A stretch of DNA of 64,000 bases. It comes from Bondarzewia mesenterica (Eukaryota > Basidiomycota > Agaricomycetes > Russulales > Bondarzewiaceae). Under the pieces are notes generated by a model, which was not told the origin of the DNA, searched no databases, and saw only the letters and a program-made list of their open reading frames with translations. A program made the position numbers and the translations under genes. Shown here one piece after another: positions 22,641 through 35,751 of this stretch. The stretch is from NCBI GenBank assembly GCA_004802705.1, contig SGPL01000071.1, positions 8,329-72,328 of the forward strand. Direction: 5' to 3'. Position 1 is the stretch's first letter, and each line of letters begins with the position of its first letter.

Positions 22641-23161
22641 GTATTGGATATTAGTACATATCCTTCTACGACAATGATGTTTCGAAAGCTTGCAACAGGG
22701 GTAGGATTTGCTTCATACATGAATACGAAACGAGTGAGGGAGCGTGTGGGGTTAATTTGGTTGAGGGGATTTGGGGCTAAAGGGAATCTGTTATGCTTTG
22801 GCAGGTATTGACATGGTACGAGACATTGCCGAAGGCGCACGCCGTTTGCAGGTCTTGGTTAAGGTTTCATCAAATTTGTTCTGTTCACGAACGAAATGGT
22901 CCCTTAGTTTCAGCCCGATTCATCCCAGGTGCAGACACCAATTACTCTTCCCTCAACTTACCTCTGGAGGTATGAGCGTGAGAGAGGATTAGCTTCGAGT
23001 CATGCAGTAACAGTTCATAAATCTGAGTCAGACTTACGATAAGTCCAACCCTCGATGCATACGAGTCACGTACTTTGAGATGTGAGTCAAGCCATCTTCA
23101 CTTATCTTCCACCTACTTTTTTTTTCGCAGCCCTCTACCTCCACTGAACATCTGNGTGTGG

Positions 23162-26100
23162 ATGTCGTGCAACATGCTACACTTTGGGCAGCCTGAGAGC
23201 NNCGCCAATGATAGTACTGCTTTCATCTGNGGATGCGGTCNAANNTTTTCACAGCCCGGGGGTCTTACAAAGCACCAGCNTGTATGCAAGTCNTCAAAAA
23301 AGCNACTTTCCAGTGCCCTGGACAAAGCGAAGCAGCTTTGGTCTGGGCGCAAGAGGCGTCGTCTTGCAAGTGACGTTACGGAAGTTNATGGGTCGCTACC
23401 AGCAGGCNCGGCGCCAGGGCACGACATTCNTNCACTGACAGATGCACTACAGGTGCNCCTTGTTCTTGAATGCATCACTCGGTGATCAATANAATCTATT
23501 CGCAGGTAGTGGAAGATGACACGGTCNTCGACGATAGTCACTTGTTGATGGCGGAANNTCAACCGTGGACTCGAAGGGCCAACCGCCGGCTTCCTGCANG
23601 ATTCCGAGATTTTCTTCCCCACTCCCTGCCNTTCATGCCACCTGCTCCTGTCACTCAGCCTGTNGTACAACAGGGNGTCTTCCTGCAGACCCAGCAANCG
23701 ACTCAGAACGAGGCAGATCCTGCACCGACTCACAGCAGAGTGTCTTCNCTCTCANGCCTCNGCAAAACCTTCACCANNCNGNGGAATCTGTTTGGGCTGT
23801 TCCNACGGTACAANGCCGTCGAGCTTCCCTCACATGACCCAGAGGAGTACAATAACTTAGATGAGCTATCNGACATCCCGTCCCGGTCCAATCCATCNAA
23901 TAACATCACTCNGACATTCGAACCNTATCCAAATCGCAATTCATTCTTACTAGGTGACTGGTATTGGAATGGTGGCATGCAGAAGTCCCAGGCGAGCTTC
24001 AAGGAGCTCTTGGACATCGTAGGTGATCCCAACTTCCGCCCTGACGATGTCCGGAAGACGAATTGGAAAAAGATCGATATGACCCTTGCCAACGATGTCG
24101 AAGAGGGATGGTTGGATGAAGATGACGGGTGGATGCGTACGCCAGTGACGATCTCAGTACCATACCAGGCTCGTCGCGGTGTACCGTCAGTTCTGCAGGG
24201 GGGTCCTCAAAATTATACGGTGGGAGATTTCCATCACCGCAGTTTGATTGGTGTCATCCGAGAGAAATTGTCCGACGCCACTAGCGACCAACATTTCCAC
24301 TACGAGCCGTATGAGCTGAACTGGCAACCCAAAGACACCCCACAGCCTATACGAGTCTACGGCGAACTTTACACCTCCCCTGCATTTCTTGAAGCTCACC
24401 GCGAACTGCAAGATTCCCCTCCGGAGCCTGGATGTGATTTACAGAGAGTTGTCTTCGGTTTAATGTTCTGGTCGGACGCCACACATCTTACGTCTTTCGG
24501 CAACGCCAAGGTCTGGCCGGGATATATGTGTGCTGGAAATGAGTCAAAGTATCGCCGCTGTAAACCTTCTTGTCATCTTTGTCACCATATAGCTTACTTC
24601 CAGACAGTAAGTGATGCATTCCTACCCTTACATTTCTATAACTAATACTCCCCATTCTCCAATAGCTCCCCGATGCATTTAAGGATTTCGCCGCTGGGCA
24701 GACTGCCGGCGGGAAGGCTCCCAGTGACACGTTCCTCACTCACTGTGCTCGCGAACTCATGCAAGAACAGTGGAAGATCCTCCTGGACGACGACTTCATG
24801 GAAGCCTAGAAACACGGGATCGTCATCACATGTTGTGATGGCATTAAGCGGCGATTTTATCCTCAGATATTTACCTACTCCGCAGATTACCCTGAGAAGT
24901 AATTAATCCTNCATACACGAGAACGTGGGTCGTACTCATCGCTGTTGAACAGAATTCTCCTTGCGAGTATTNNCAACCTTGGTCGCTGCCCTTGCCCATG
25001 GTGTCTCATTCCGCTTTGTCGCGTTCATAACCTCGGGATGGTCAGAGACATGCAGCAGCGAGTATCATTGGNGCGCACCGACGACAATCACCGTCGAGGT
25101 TTGGTTTCGTCTGCGAGAAAGTTCATCTANGAGCGATCTCTTGGGATAAACAGTTCAGCGGTTGATGGCTTGCTAAAGCTGACGTCTTTGGTTCCCAACA
25201 CCGTACGTATGAATCTGTCTGTTCTACATGATCACGTCAGGAGCTCAACGGCACAAATTCAGAATGCCTTCTCACAGAAACTAGCACCCCTCGATTTCAA
25301 TTTTTATTCGATGTTTGTTGTCGACTTGATGCATGAATTCGAGCTAGGGGTTTGGAAAGCTCTGTTCATACATCTTCTGCGCATACTTGAATCGCACGAC
25401 AGTGGGAACGCTGTAGCNGATTTGGATCGTCGGTGAGATTCTTTACTAATATCTAACCGTTGCGGCCAACTTAAATTGAAAATCATAGCTATAGACAAGT
25501 ACCTTCATTTGGGAGGGACGCCATTCGCCGATTCTCGATTAATTGTTCNGAATTGAAGAACATGGCAGCTCNGGATTTCGAGAATCTACTGCAGGTATGT
25601 TGTGCTTTTGCGAAATGAGATCCATCACAAAGCTAATGCATGTGTCAGTGTGCCGTCCCTGTCTTCAGCGGACTCCTACCGGAACCCCACAANGAACNGA
25701 TCTTGGAGCTTCTCTTCGTCATGGCGCATTGGCATGCTTTGGCAAAGTTGCGGATGCATAACGATTTGACACTCGATCTCCTGGATATGGTGACGACATC
25801 TCTCGGTGAAAAACTTCGACATTTCAATGACAAAACTTGTTCGGTGTTCGTCACTCGTGAACTTACAAGAGAATACAANGCTCGTGTTCGTCGCCAGGCC
25901 AAGTTGAAGTCGACTGAAAAGCTCGCTTTTGTCAAAAACACTGCCCGTCAAAATAGCCAGCCTGAGCTTGTGGATTGGGTCATGACAGCCAATGAACAAC
26001 AATCATCGGCATCGTCCGCCTTTGCACCACAGATCTTGCAGCGGACTTCTACCATCGTTGCATCTCAGAACCCACAGCTATCCTCGCCCGCCGTGCCGCC

Positions 26101-27692
26101 TCAACCCGCCCGGCCGTCTACAATCACTTTTCCATCTCAAGCACCCGCAGCTAGTGGACCATCAGGTGTCGGCTCCCGTCACCTCAAAAGTTTCAATTTG
26201 AACACGTATAAACTGCATGCACTTGGTGACTACGCAGCTACGATAAGAAGATATGGTACTACAGACTCATACTCAACAGAGCTTGTGAGTAAAGCACTGT
26301 CTTACTCTTCGATTCATCCCCTGACAACCCATTTCGCAAAGGGTGAACTTGAACACCGTACCTCCAAGGGAAGATTCCTCTGCACCAGCCGCAAGTGCTT
26401 CCTCCGGCAAATGATGCAGATTGAGCGCCGTCAAGCTCGCATCCGTCGTATCTGTGCACTGCATGTGCAAGCTGGAAAGACTCCACGTGAGGAAGTGCCC
26501 ACGGCGCTCGACATCCACTACATCATTGGAAAATCGGAAAATCACCCTGAGAATGTCCAGTCTTTCATACAGAAACATGCAGGCGATCCCGCTGTCAAGG
26601 TGTGTGTGTTTGCCTTTGTTTAAAAATAGACACGTTTCTAACTTTCATTACATAGAATTTTGTTCCTAAGCTCAAAGATCATTTATTCCGGCGCCTCCAG
26701 GCAGTATTGGCAAAAGAAAATNGCGAGCNGNGAGACCTGCTATCGGACCTCNGCCTGGTCGACAATATCTCTACTGGAGGTCATGACAACATTTTCTTTA
26801 GGGGCAATCACATGTACTGCCATCGCCTGGCCAGATTCAACTATACGACTTTTGATGTCCGCCGTTCGCAAGATGTTGTCAATCCCCATACCTCCCACTG
26901 GGACATCATGCTACTCGCTGCATCTGGAGACTCCAATCCAGAAGCCAGAGAAACACATCTATTCTTATACGCTCACATCCTCGGCATTTATCACGTCAAT
27001 GTGGTGTATGCAGGCCCTGGGATGGTTGATTACACACCAAGAAGGTTTTATTTTCTATGGGTGTGGTGGTTTCAATGGTTGGAAAGTAGCTCAACGCCCT
27101 CAGACAGACATCGCCTTCAGTCTCTCTGCTTCTCTCTTATGGCAAGTGACGATGCATTCAGCTTCGTCGATCCTGACGATGTATTGCGGGGATGCCACAT
27201 CATTCAGGACTTCACGAAGGGGCAAGTCCATTCCGATGGAATTGGACTTTCCCGTTGTGCCCAGGATGCTAAAGATTGGCATGGTTACTTCGTCAATAGG
27301 CAAGTACTAATCATGATCATCTCCCTTAGTATCTTGCACTTATTGACTTCAGATTTGCTGACCGTGACATGGTCATGCACTATCACTGGGGTTTTGCTAT
27401 TGGCCATGCATACACACACGATCAAACTGCGAGCCTAGTAGCCCCAGTATCTCGCGCTCCCATTGTCGAAACTCGGCTTTCAGATGTGCAGTTGGAAGAG
27501 TTGGGCATAGGTAGCTTGAACGACGAGGTCGCGGTTGAGCCAGACAACGAGGATACTGGGAATCCAGACTCACAGTTAGGATATTGCGAGGATGATGGTT
27601 GGGAAGATGACTCGGAGGTCTCTGGCAATGAGAGAGGTGACGAAATAAGTGATGACGACATGCTTATAGAAATGGATGACATGTATAATTAG
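23162..27692 (+). mobile_element. Plavaka-type DNA transposon: transposase gene with a nonsense codon
   Basis: Multi-exon transposase on the plus strand. An N-terminal zinc-finger-like start (GCG..FSQPGGLTKHQ..C) is followed by ELPSHDPEEYNNLDEL, NSFLLGDWYWNGGMQKS, GDPNFRPDDVR, FHYEPYELNWQP, GLMFWSDATHLTSFG, KYRRCKPSCHLC, GIVITCCDGI, NLGRCPCPWCLIPL, VVDLMHEFELGVWKALFIH and, after 26657, DNIFFRGNHMYCHRLARFNY and KDWHGYF. This is the Plavaka family of mushroom transposases. An in-frame TAG at 24807-24809 stands where a Tyr codon is expected before KHGIVI, so this copy is probably inactive. Many n suggest a collapsed multi-copy sequence. The acidic C-terminus ends at TAG 27690-27692. Terminal inverted repeats were not located, so element ends are unknown. 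Confidence 0.85.
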
Positions 27693-28706
27693 CCTGTCGC
27701 CTTCTCTTCAGTTATCATCTATCTCTAGCAGAGACAAACCTCCATTGCCCTCCTACTTAGCGCTGTCTTCACATCTCAGACCACCAATGGGGGGGGAGAC
27801 GAGTCCCAATAGCTTTTGGCACATCCACTAAAACAGCTTCGCAACTGACCGAAACCTCTCTCAATTTTTGATGTTGCCACTCACTTGGATGCCAGCAGGG
27901 TTAGTCGAGGGATTGCGCTTTTGAAAGGTGTAGCTGCGCTCACTGGCAGCAACCATTTGCGGGTGGCCAGAATGTCCACCACTACCCATGCTGACCGCGA
28001 CACTGATGATGAATTAGATGTCGATTTACAACAGATGACCTCATGGATCAACTGAAAGACGTGCTTTTGATATCCCTTACACAACATTGGCACATCTTCT
28101 ACAAGGTACGTATCTGCATTGCCATATTGTACTAAAAGATTCCCTCACATACTGATGTGTCAGCAGGTGTCCATTACACTCAGCATGAAGATAATGGATG
28201 CAGCAATACCTATCGACGCCTTTTCGTTGCTGAAGCTGAAGGCACATCTGCTGAGAATGTCAGTTTGCCGGCATTGTTGCAGTGCCGACGGCCAGTGGTG
28301 ATATGTTCAACATCTCGTTCAAAGACTTAGGCATCAGAACAACTGATTCATGGCCCTGTTTGAGCGAGTTGCCAGTACACAGATGAGTNTTGTCGGTAAT
28401 CCGCTCATGGAACTCAGCTATTCGTATCATCCGTGTTGCTTCACTATCTCAATATCCAACAATATCTTTACCCTCCGGAGACACTATGGCCAATCTGCAT
28501 TTTGCCACGTCCGGTTTTGGCTATGTCTTCTCGATGAGATTGTTCAGGCGCGTGAAGTGTTTCAACAAAGGATTTACTTTCATTGGCTCGAACTGGGCAT
28601 ACATCTTACAACCTCAAACATATCCGACCAAACGTGTTCCTGGCGGGCGGCACAGACTCTTTTGTACAAAGATTGTATATGTCCGTCATAGAATAATTTC
28701 ACCCTG

Positions 28707-29032
28707 CTGCATAATAAGCCTGATTCAACAGCAAAACAGAAATCTCTGCGAACGCGAGCAACCAACCGATACGAGTGAGTGACAACGATTTACTACGACG
28801 TTGCTGACGACCTTTCCCACCACTTGCCATCCACTCCCTCACCTTCCTCTTTCACAATCATTCTCTGCATAACAAGCCTGATTCAACAGCAGAAAAAGAA
28901 ATCACTGTGAACGCGAGCAACCGATCGATACGAGTGAGTGACAGTGCTTTACTACGACATTGCTGATGTTGTCGTCGACCTTTCCCATCACTTGCCATCC
29001 ACTCACTCAACTTCCTCTTTCACAGTCACTCT
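28707..29032. repeat. tandem duplication of about 160 bp
   Basis: 28707-28864 and 28865-29032 are direct copies. Each begins CTGCATAA(T/C)AAGCCTGATTC, contains ACGCGAGCAACC and CGATACGAGTGAGTGACA, and ends with a shared CTTGCCATCCACTC(C/A)CTCA, then CTTCCTCTTTCACA. A third unit starts at 29033 (CTGCAGAA) and stops. The second copy has a 10-base larger middle (TGTTGTCGTCG). Confidence 0.8.
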
Positions 29033-29095
29033 CTGCAGAAAGAATGGTATGTTCTGCATCTTTTCTCTTTATAACTGATTACAACTCACAATTTT

Positions 29096-29940
29096 CAGTC
29101 TCACCGTATCACAATCTATTTCAGATCTCTGTGGTCACGCCAACTCCACCCGAGAAAGTTCGCCGCGAAGCGCATAAGGATCCATTATAGGATCAAAAGA
29201 CTCGCGGATCGACGTGTTGACACGGCGATCATACGGTAAGTTTCAGCCAGCCGTTCACATTTTGTACTGACTTAGGATGTCCAGACCAACATCTTGGCAC
29301 GACGAGGGCAGTGATAGAAGGTCGCGTCTGACTGTTGATTTTTGGGCCAGCGCATTGTTTGTCACGACGCAGCACGTCTACAAAGAAGATAGTGACTATT
29401 TCAGATAAATTGTACTACGTAGAAATTTCAGCGTAGCTACATCGAAAGATATCGGCCAACTGTGCCCGAATACCTCAGCACCGCGACCTTTGTTGTAAGT
29501 CCATCCTACTGTCTCACAACTAACACAAGATTTCACTAAACCCATTCAGCGGACAGATGGGGCTCTTCCGAATTTATTGGTCTCGGCTTCCTGTCTTTCA
29601 CAACCATCATCGTTACAGAACTTTTTGGTTCGTTGTTCTTCAAAAAAATCTCTGTTTGAGATGAATTGTATCGTTTTGCCCTCTCATTACCATTGGAACT
29701 AAGGCAGTTATCGTATATTCGCAGATGCGAGGGGCTATTGCTGTCCTCTCGACAATCTGCAAACGCTTCACCGCTGTTCTTCGTCACTGCGACATCGAGT
29801 CATTTTTGAATGTCAGAAGGCTATATCCAGAAATTGCACCGCTTGAGAAGCACATTGATATGCATATTGACCTGCTGTGCCGAGAGGAGTTCCGTGAAGT
29901 TGAATGTTGCCTTCACTACCCGAGCCCTTGAGCCGTCTTC
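29096..29940 (+). other. coding-like islands, family not recognised
   Basis: A stretch before a GTAAGT donor at 29236 reads as a very basic helix (PRKFAAKRIRIHYRIKRLAD). After the next AG a frame gives MSRPTSWHDEGSDRRSRLTV. Near 29450, SYIERYRPTVPEYLS precedes another GTAAGT donor. At 29780-29910 IAPLEKHIDMHIDLLCREEF is helical. Donor and acceptor sites and amphipathic content hint at a spliced small gene, but I cannot connect the pieces in one frame. Confidence 0.25.
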
Positions 29941-32900
29941 CTATGCTAACCTCTCGACACATCCAGGCTACCGACACAGATGGTTCGGACTCAGAGCTGT
30001 CTCGCCCTGTGCCGACCCTCAGATTGTTAGCTACGGAACGCAAGATTCTCTACCGTGATGTCATCAAATTCTCCTAGCCCGTGGATGGTCGATCTGTCAG
30101 TGGTCAGCTCCACGCGCGCCGACGGGGATGGAAGGGAGGCAAACCCTGGATGCGAAAGAAGACGCCGACTTGTCAAATTTGGGAGCGGAAGATGGAGCCT
30201 GAGCAGCTGAGTCGGAGGGTACAGGGATTGCTCGAGCAGATGAACAATATTTCTTCTTGATCATTATTCTTTTTTGGATGTTCATTGACATGCTACGGTA
30301 TCTTATATGCCCTTATAGTTCATATACCCTATGTACGGATGTTCTGGATGTCGACATGGAATCTTCCCAGAATTTAGCGAAGCAATCAATGTTGGCCTAT
30401 GCAAAACCAAATTCTGCTCTACGGCATCCCTTCATAACTTTGCGATCACTATTCGGGCTAAGGGAGCACCTTCATAACAATGGTGCTATGTTGAAAATAT
30501 ATTGCAATCGTATATACTGAAATTACAAGTCTGGTGTGCTATGACATAGGTGGGTATGGACACATGGTTACGAACAAACCTTGCTTGAATCGGTCAAATT
30601 TCATCAAGTCGTCATAAGAATTTTAGCCAATGGCAATTGGTGGCCATGCTCCTGCCAAAGTTATGTCGAACGGTGCATCACTCGAAGAATGGCGGGCAGA
30701 ATGTAATTCATTGCTTATATATTTACAATACGAGCGGCAGGTGGCGGCCAGTCATTGTTTTACCAACTCCGACTGGAGATATCGGGTCCTCACCGATTTC
30801 CCGATGTCGGACTTCCGGAAGTCCGTCTCGACAACCCTTCGTTACTAGACTGCTGCAGTAGTCCGAGGCTATGTCACTACAAGACGGCTTTATTCTTGAG
30901 TCGCGGATGTTTCCGAAAACCCATTGCTGTGTACACATAGGTACACATTCAGGTTAGTGTACTTATGAAAGTGGGTCATCTCACCGCTCGCTAGTGCTGC
31001 TGCAACCGATCGGTCCAAACTCATCAAAAGCACTGACTTTCTGTCCCGTTGTCTTTTGTTAACTCCGCGGTCTTTTGGATTTTCGTATAACATATGGACG
31101 ATGCAAGGGACCTTTCTCTCGAGGCTGTCATCTATGATGGAGCTCAAGGCTCAGCGCTCAAGCCCCAAGCGATGTTGTGGCGAAACATTCTCTTGCTCAG
31201 ACGCCAACCACCTTCAATTGGGCGACCGTGATAAGGGCTATGCGGTAACGCATTCACCTCTTAGTACTGTCCCGAAGCACGAGCAATTTTGCACGTCCAA
31301 TAAATCCTCCGCATAGCCTCGCGTCTGCCTAACTGAAACGCGAACTTATAGCTACATACTGTGTTTCAATTTCCACCAAGCTTCAAGCAACGGCATTCGG
31401 AGCAGTCTGGCCTCCTGCAATATTCAATGCCCGCAGATTCGAATATATCATTACCTAGTGGATAGGTATCGTGTGGGGCCTGAGGGGTTTTGGAGTACCA
31501 CTCGGCGTGGGCGTCCCTCGTGAGCCAAGGTGAAGGTCTTTTTTTTTTGTGTTATAAATATAGCAGTACTGTGGACATCATGGTCCAACTCTGCAGCTAC
31601 TGAATGTTTTGTTTCAGTCTTGATAATAATTTTGGACTGTAAGCCTCTTGATCAATTGCTGCAGTATGAACATCATAGCTGTGTCACGGTCTCATGCTAT
31701 GGCCAATTATCAGCGAATACCGGCTGGAGATCCGCACATTTTTGCTGCAGTCTGCCTAATCAAAATTTGGGCGTTTCCTGGTTCGATATACCCGATTTAA
31801 CATAGCGATTGTCGAATAGCTCGGTGAGTTCACTGGTCTTACCTAGAAGCCTCGTTCTTCCCGAGAAACTGGTTCTCGGTTCTCGATCTCTTGAATTGAA
31901 CTGCTATCCATCCGGCGTTTCTGAACACGCCGTACAGTATTTGCATGTCATATTCCAGGTGACTTTGTCACGTCAGGCATGGATATCACATAGTCTTCAC
32001 ATGCAAGCGTCTTTGTGCGCGCTACTCGTACGTTGCCGGAACTCATCTGGGTTCCGTTGACGCGCATTGCGGTTTTGGCCGTTGTTGGGGTAGATCATAA
32101 TTCCTTTCCAGTGAACATGGACACGCCTCGGCCATGTTCAATTCCGCTTTTACATGACCATAAAGGCTGGCATAAGTTCCGTGGTATCCGCCTTGCTCTT
32201 CTTCTTCTTTGCTTGTATGCTATGGAAACGAAAAGCGTTGGCACTCTCCATCCCTTGTGCGGATCGGTTTTACTAGAAAGTACGTAGTTAAATTTGGTTC
32301 ATATTTTCTCAAGGTAATGGTGGGTTCCCTCCCGCAATGGAGCACGAATAACATGAAGACGTCTATGGCGCGCAGAATGGCGAAAATATGCGGGGACAGT
32401 CGAATCTAGTGCTCGAAATGCAATGCACTTCCGGATCCATAGGACCAGCTATCTGTTCTCATTCGTTTACATACATCCCAAAAGCATGAGCGCGGGGAAG
32501 CTCTTTGTGAGTATGTACCGCAGTGTACTAGTCACGGAATTCCTTTCCTTTCATTTTGTCTGGTCTCTCTTCCGCCGGCGGCAGTTCGAGTCAGTTCGCC
32601 TGCTGCGAATACACGGAACCTTTTTTGACTAACCTCACAGCTGTGTGTCTAGCAAATCATCAAGAAGGAATTAACATTATTTTCCAATTATTGCTCAATT
32701 GTTACATAAAAAAGATTCAAGCAAGAAATCTTGTCGTCAGAATTCCACCCTCTTGATTCGGAAAGTTCATACATACTAGGAGGGGGAATTTGATCCGGAC
32801 AGAGCGCGCCAGTTTGATGACCGAGGTTCGGCGCCGCCTGAGCACTGCCGACAGTCGTCCAGCAGTAACTTCGCGAGGGACAACTAACGAAGCAACGTCT

Positions 32901-33219
32901 GTCTCTCAAATGTATTTTGAAGGAAAGGATGATGAATCCGAGATATGTAGTGTGAAAGAGAGTTTCGTACGACTGGAAAGGATCAGCACGCTCGGAAGGC
33001 TTCTGAAAGTCCGCGTTGAGGGTATGAGCCACTCCACTGGATTGACTGAAACTCAGCTGCAGAGTCCGACCACTCTTCCACCACCACGTCCTTGCCTTCA
33101 TAACATCTCGTAAAGGCGCCCCCTCATCTCTTTTCAATCCTGTGCCTGCTTGGATTGCTCCGTTATATGAACACTCGTTCTCTTCCATCCTCCCAATCTC
33201 TCTGGATCATCTCTAATTA

Positions 33220-34828
33220 ATGCCTCGCCAACCCTTCTCGAAGCAAGATCATGTAGTTTCCCCCTACCCACAAACATCTTACATGCCGCCTCGCACCAAC
33301 TCTCAATCCAGCTCAGACCAATTGATTTCACATTTCACGTATTCATCATACCCTAGCAATGATCGAACCACACCACCCGCTCACACCAGCTCCTCTCGTC
33401 ATTCCCAGTCTTCCTCCAGTGACACAGGCGAGTCATCGAAAAAGAAGCACGTTTTGCACGACCTGCAACAAATCGTTCACTACGAGTGGGCATCTCTCCA
33501 GACATGCACGCGTTCACACAGGAGAGCGAAACCACAAATGCCCGTTTCCGGGTTGTGAGACGCGATGTTCGAGACAGGACAATCTCCAGCAGCAGTGAGT
33601 ATGTGACCTGCATTGCACTTTCAACCATGTTTTCCCCCTCGTGGAATCCAAAGCTCATCTCTCACCCCCACGGCGTCCTTTTTTATTCATTTACGTGGGA
33701 GTTGCTCCCATTCATTTTCTACTCTCCGCCTGTTAGTTGCTGATCGGATACCTTTCTAGTTTCAAAATCCATCTCTCTCCGGGCTCACGCCGGAGCTCAA
33801 CAGCAGCGTCGCGCTCCTTAGCGCGCGCTATGGGCGATGAAACGGGTGGCGTCAAGAAGCGTTCCAAGTACTCTATCGTGCTTCCTATCCCACAAATACC
33901 TCCTATACCAGTGTACGAATCGCCTCCTCTCACTCCACCTGCGTTGGAGATGGCATACCTACCCAGCGTCTTTGTTCCCCCCGAATCACCGCCAGCGCTT
34001 ATACCTGCAGACCAATCACCAGCCTTTGGAGCTCCCGACTCACCCCCGGCGCTCACTCCAGCGCATGTGCCTGCTTCTCTACCTGTCTCACAAGACTTGT
34101 CATCAGAACGATCATCTTCATCACCGGAAAACCGCTCTGTATCATTTCACCCCGAGTCCCCTGTGGTGCTGACGCACAGCCCTATAGAGCATCGACCTCC
34201 AAATCACAGTTCATATTCCAGCACCGTGACGTTCCAACCGCCTCAAGGCGGCGCTGGTTATCTTTACTATCCCAGCGCCCAGGCTTCCATGTCAGAACTT
34301 GATGTTTCAAGCGCGTTGATCAGCGGAATGCCCGCACCCGCACCTTCTTACAATCCATATGAAGACTACGATGCGCCCGCACTTCCCATGGTGTCTTCTT
34401 CTGTCTCGGACGCTCATATGAGTTCTCAGGATGCGGGCGCCCTGCAACACAATAGTGTTCTGTTACAGCCTGTGACACAGGAATCATACATTTCCGTTCA
34501 GCAGCCCACGATTTGTGCCCCCCACACGTCCTACGGACATCCACATGAACACATGCATGCACCGTACTCGGAATCGCCATCACCCGATAACCCGCACTCG
34601 TATCCTTCATCATTTGGTTCCGGCCAATCTACTCCTATTTATGGAATCGCGGACTCGATGACCGCAAACGAACCGCTCAGCACTACCCCTCTTGTTCATA
34701 CAACTGGACTTGCGTACACGCCGTCGTCAAACCATGCCAATGTGTATCACCAGCATGTAGCATTGTACCACCATCCCATGCCCTCATATCTGCACTACGG
34801 GGCTACCGCTCACTCGGAGGTGCACTGA
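33220..34828 (+). CDS. C2H2 zinc-finger transcription factor (Nrg1/Mig-like)
   Basis: Two exons, 33220-33594 and 33760-34828. A Ser/Gln/Pro-rich N-terminus is followed by two zinc fingers: [21 protein letters not shown] and [18 protein letters not shown] joined across the intron to HFKIH, then SPGSRRSS. The linker HTGERNHK is canonical. The rest (about 340 residues) is Pro/Ser-rich and disordered, typical of fungal repressor or activator arms. A T4 run at 33452-33455 puts the fingers out of frame with the start; with T3 the sequence reads KKKHVCTTC and the exon sum becomes 1443 nt, giving 480 aa. Closest family by finger sequence is the Nrg1-type glucose/morphogenesis repressor, but the target is inferred only. 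Confidence 0.8.
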
Positions 34829-35751
34829 TCGGCATCGGCATCAACATCGGCGTCTCTCGTACAGGATTATGTGCGAAACTCGCTCGCTCGCACAAGCGAA
34901 TGTGGGGTAGGGGACGGGACCTAGCGGGGCAAAAGTGCTAGAACTGGTATTGGGCGTTGGTGATACATTCTATTTTCCATCAGGTCAAGATTTGATGTCA
35001 TCATCCTGCTCAGTTTGTCTGCACAGCCCTCAGATCCCCGCCCGTATTCCGCCTACATTTGTGCTGACATTCACCATGGCAAAGTTTGGCGATTATGCGG
35101 TGTCCCATTCATCATACCACAATCATTTCTCCTCTTGCATGAGTCGCGTAGACGTTGTCTCTGTCGGCAGGAATGACCTCCGGCATCAATATTTCGATCA
35201 CGTCGTGTCATTCCTCTTTTGCGCAATTCCATCTCCAATTCCCTTCTTGCTTTTGCTTATTCCTTATGGATACGCCGGATTTACTCTTGTTATCGTTGTC
35301 GTTGCTATGAGGTACTGGCCATTGCCACCTGTTTACTTGCGTTGCTCTCGCGCACAAGTTATATTGCATTTATTTATTGGATCAAATCGGAGTGGATGTA
35401 TGTAGTGCTCTTATTGTTCGGCTCCTTCCCCGCATCGTGGATACCGTTTACATTGTCATAGTATTGCATGTATTTGTCCGTGGATGATACCTAGAAGGCA
35501 GTAGAGTATCGAGGATATAAATGTGTCCAAGACGCGACGACGGTTAATGTACATGATCAAGCGGAAAGATTGTATAGGTATGAGACATAGTAAATTGAAG
35601 CGTAATGAATAACGCTTGTAGAATCTTGGTGTAACGCTCAAGGTCTCAGAGAACGACCGTGGCACGTGTTACGTCAGCAGTGTGGGCTTCTTGTCTGAGC
35701 CCGCTTCGGAATCAATGTCTGGCACAAGCGTCGCCGTGACCGACCCTTGGG
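34829..35751. other. intergenic; no gene seen
   Basis: 3' flank of the C2H2 gene and 5' flank of PP4c. A plus-strand frame at 35085-35405 is hydrophobic and Leu/Phe-rich but has no start context or recognised domain. No repeat or RNA gene was seen. Confidence 0.45.

Larger units (their letters stand above)
27693..33219. other. 5.5 kb with no identifiable gene
   Basis: Many short open frames are present, none joined into a recognisable protein. The coding-like islands near 29.1-29.9 kb and the tandem repeat at 28.7-29.0 kb are listed separately. Remaining sequence has no long repeat that I can see. It may include the 3' flank of the Plavaka element and decayed elements. Confidence 0.45.

Noticed and set aside
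28100..28700. A frame near 28.4-28.7 kb with a membrane-like, aromatic composition
   Set aside because: No start or splice structure, no family pattern, and it runs into the tandem duplication; left as unassigned.
32688..33188. A 166-residue minus-strand open frame upstream of the C2H2 gene
   Set aside because: Covers the presumed promoter of the C2H2 gene; composition and lack of motifs suggest chance.
1..33200. Repeat-induced point mutation as the cause of decay
   Set aside because: The disabling changes I could see (TAA in the SSD1 piece, TAG in Plavaka, single-base shifts) are too few to show a C-to-T bias; a dinucleotide index over all copies would be needed.
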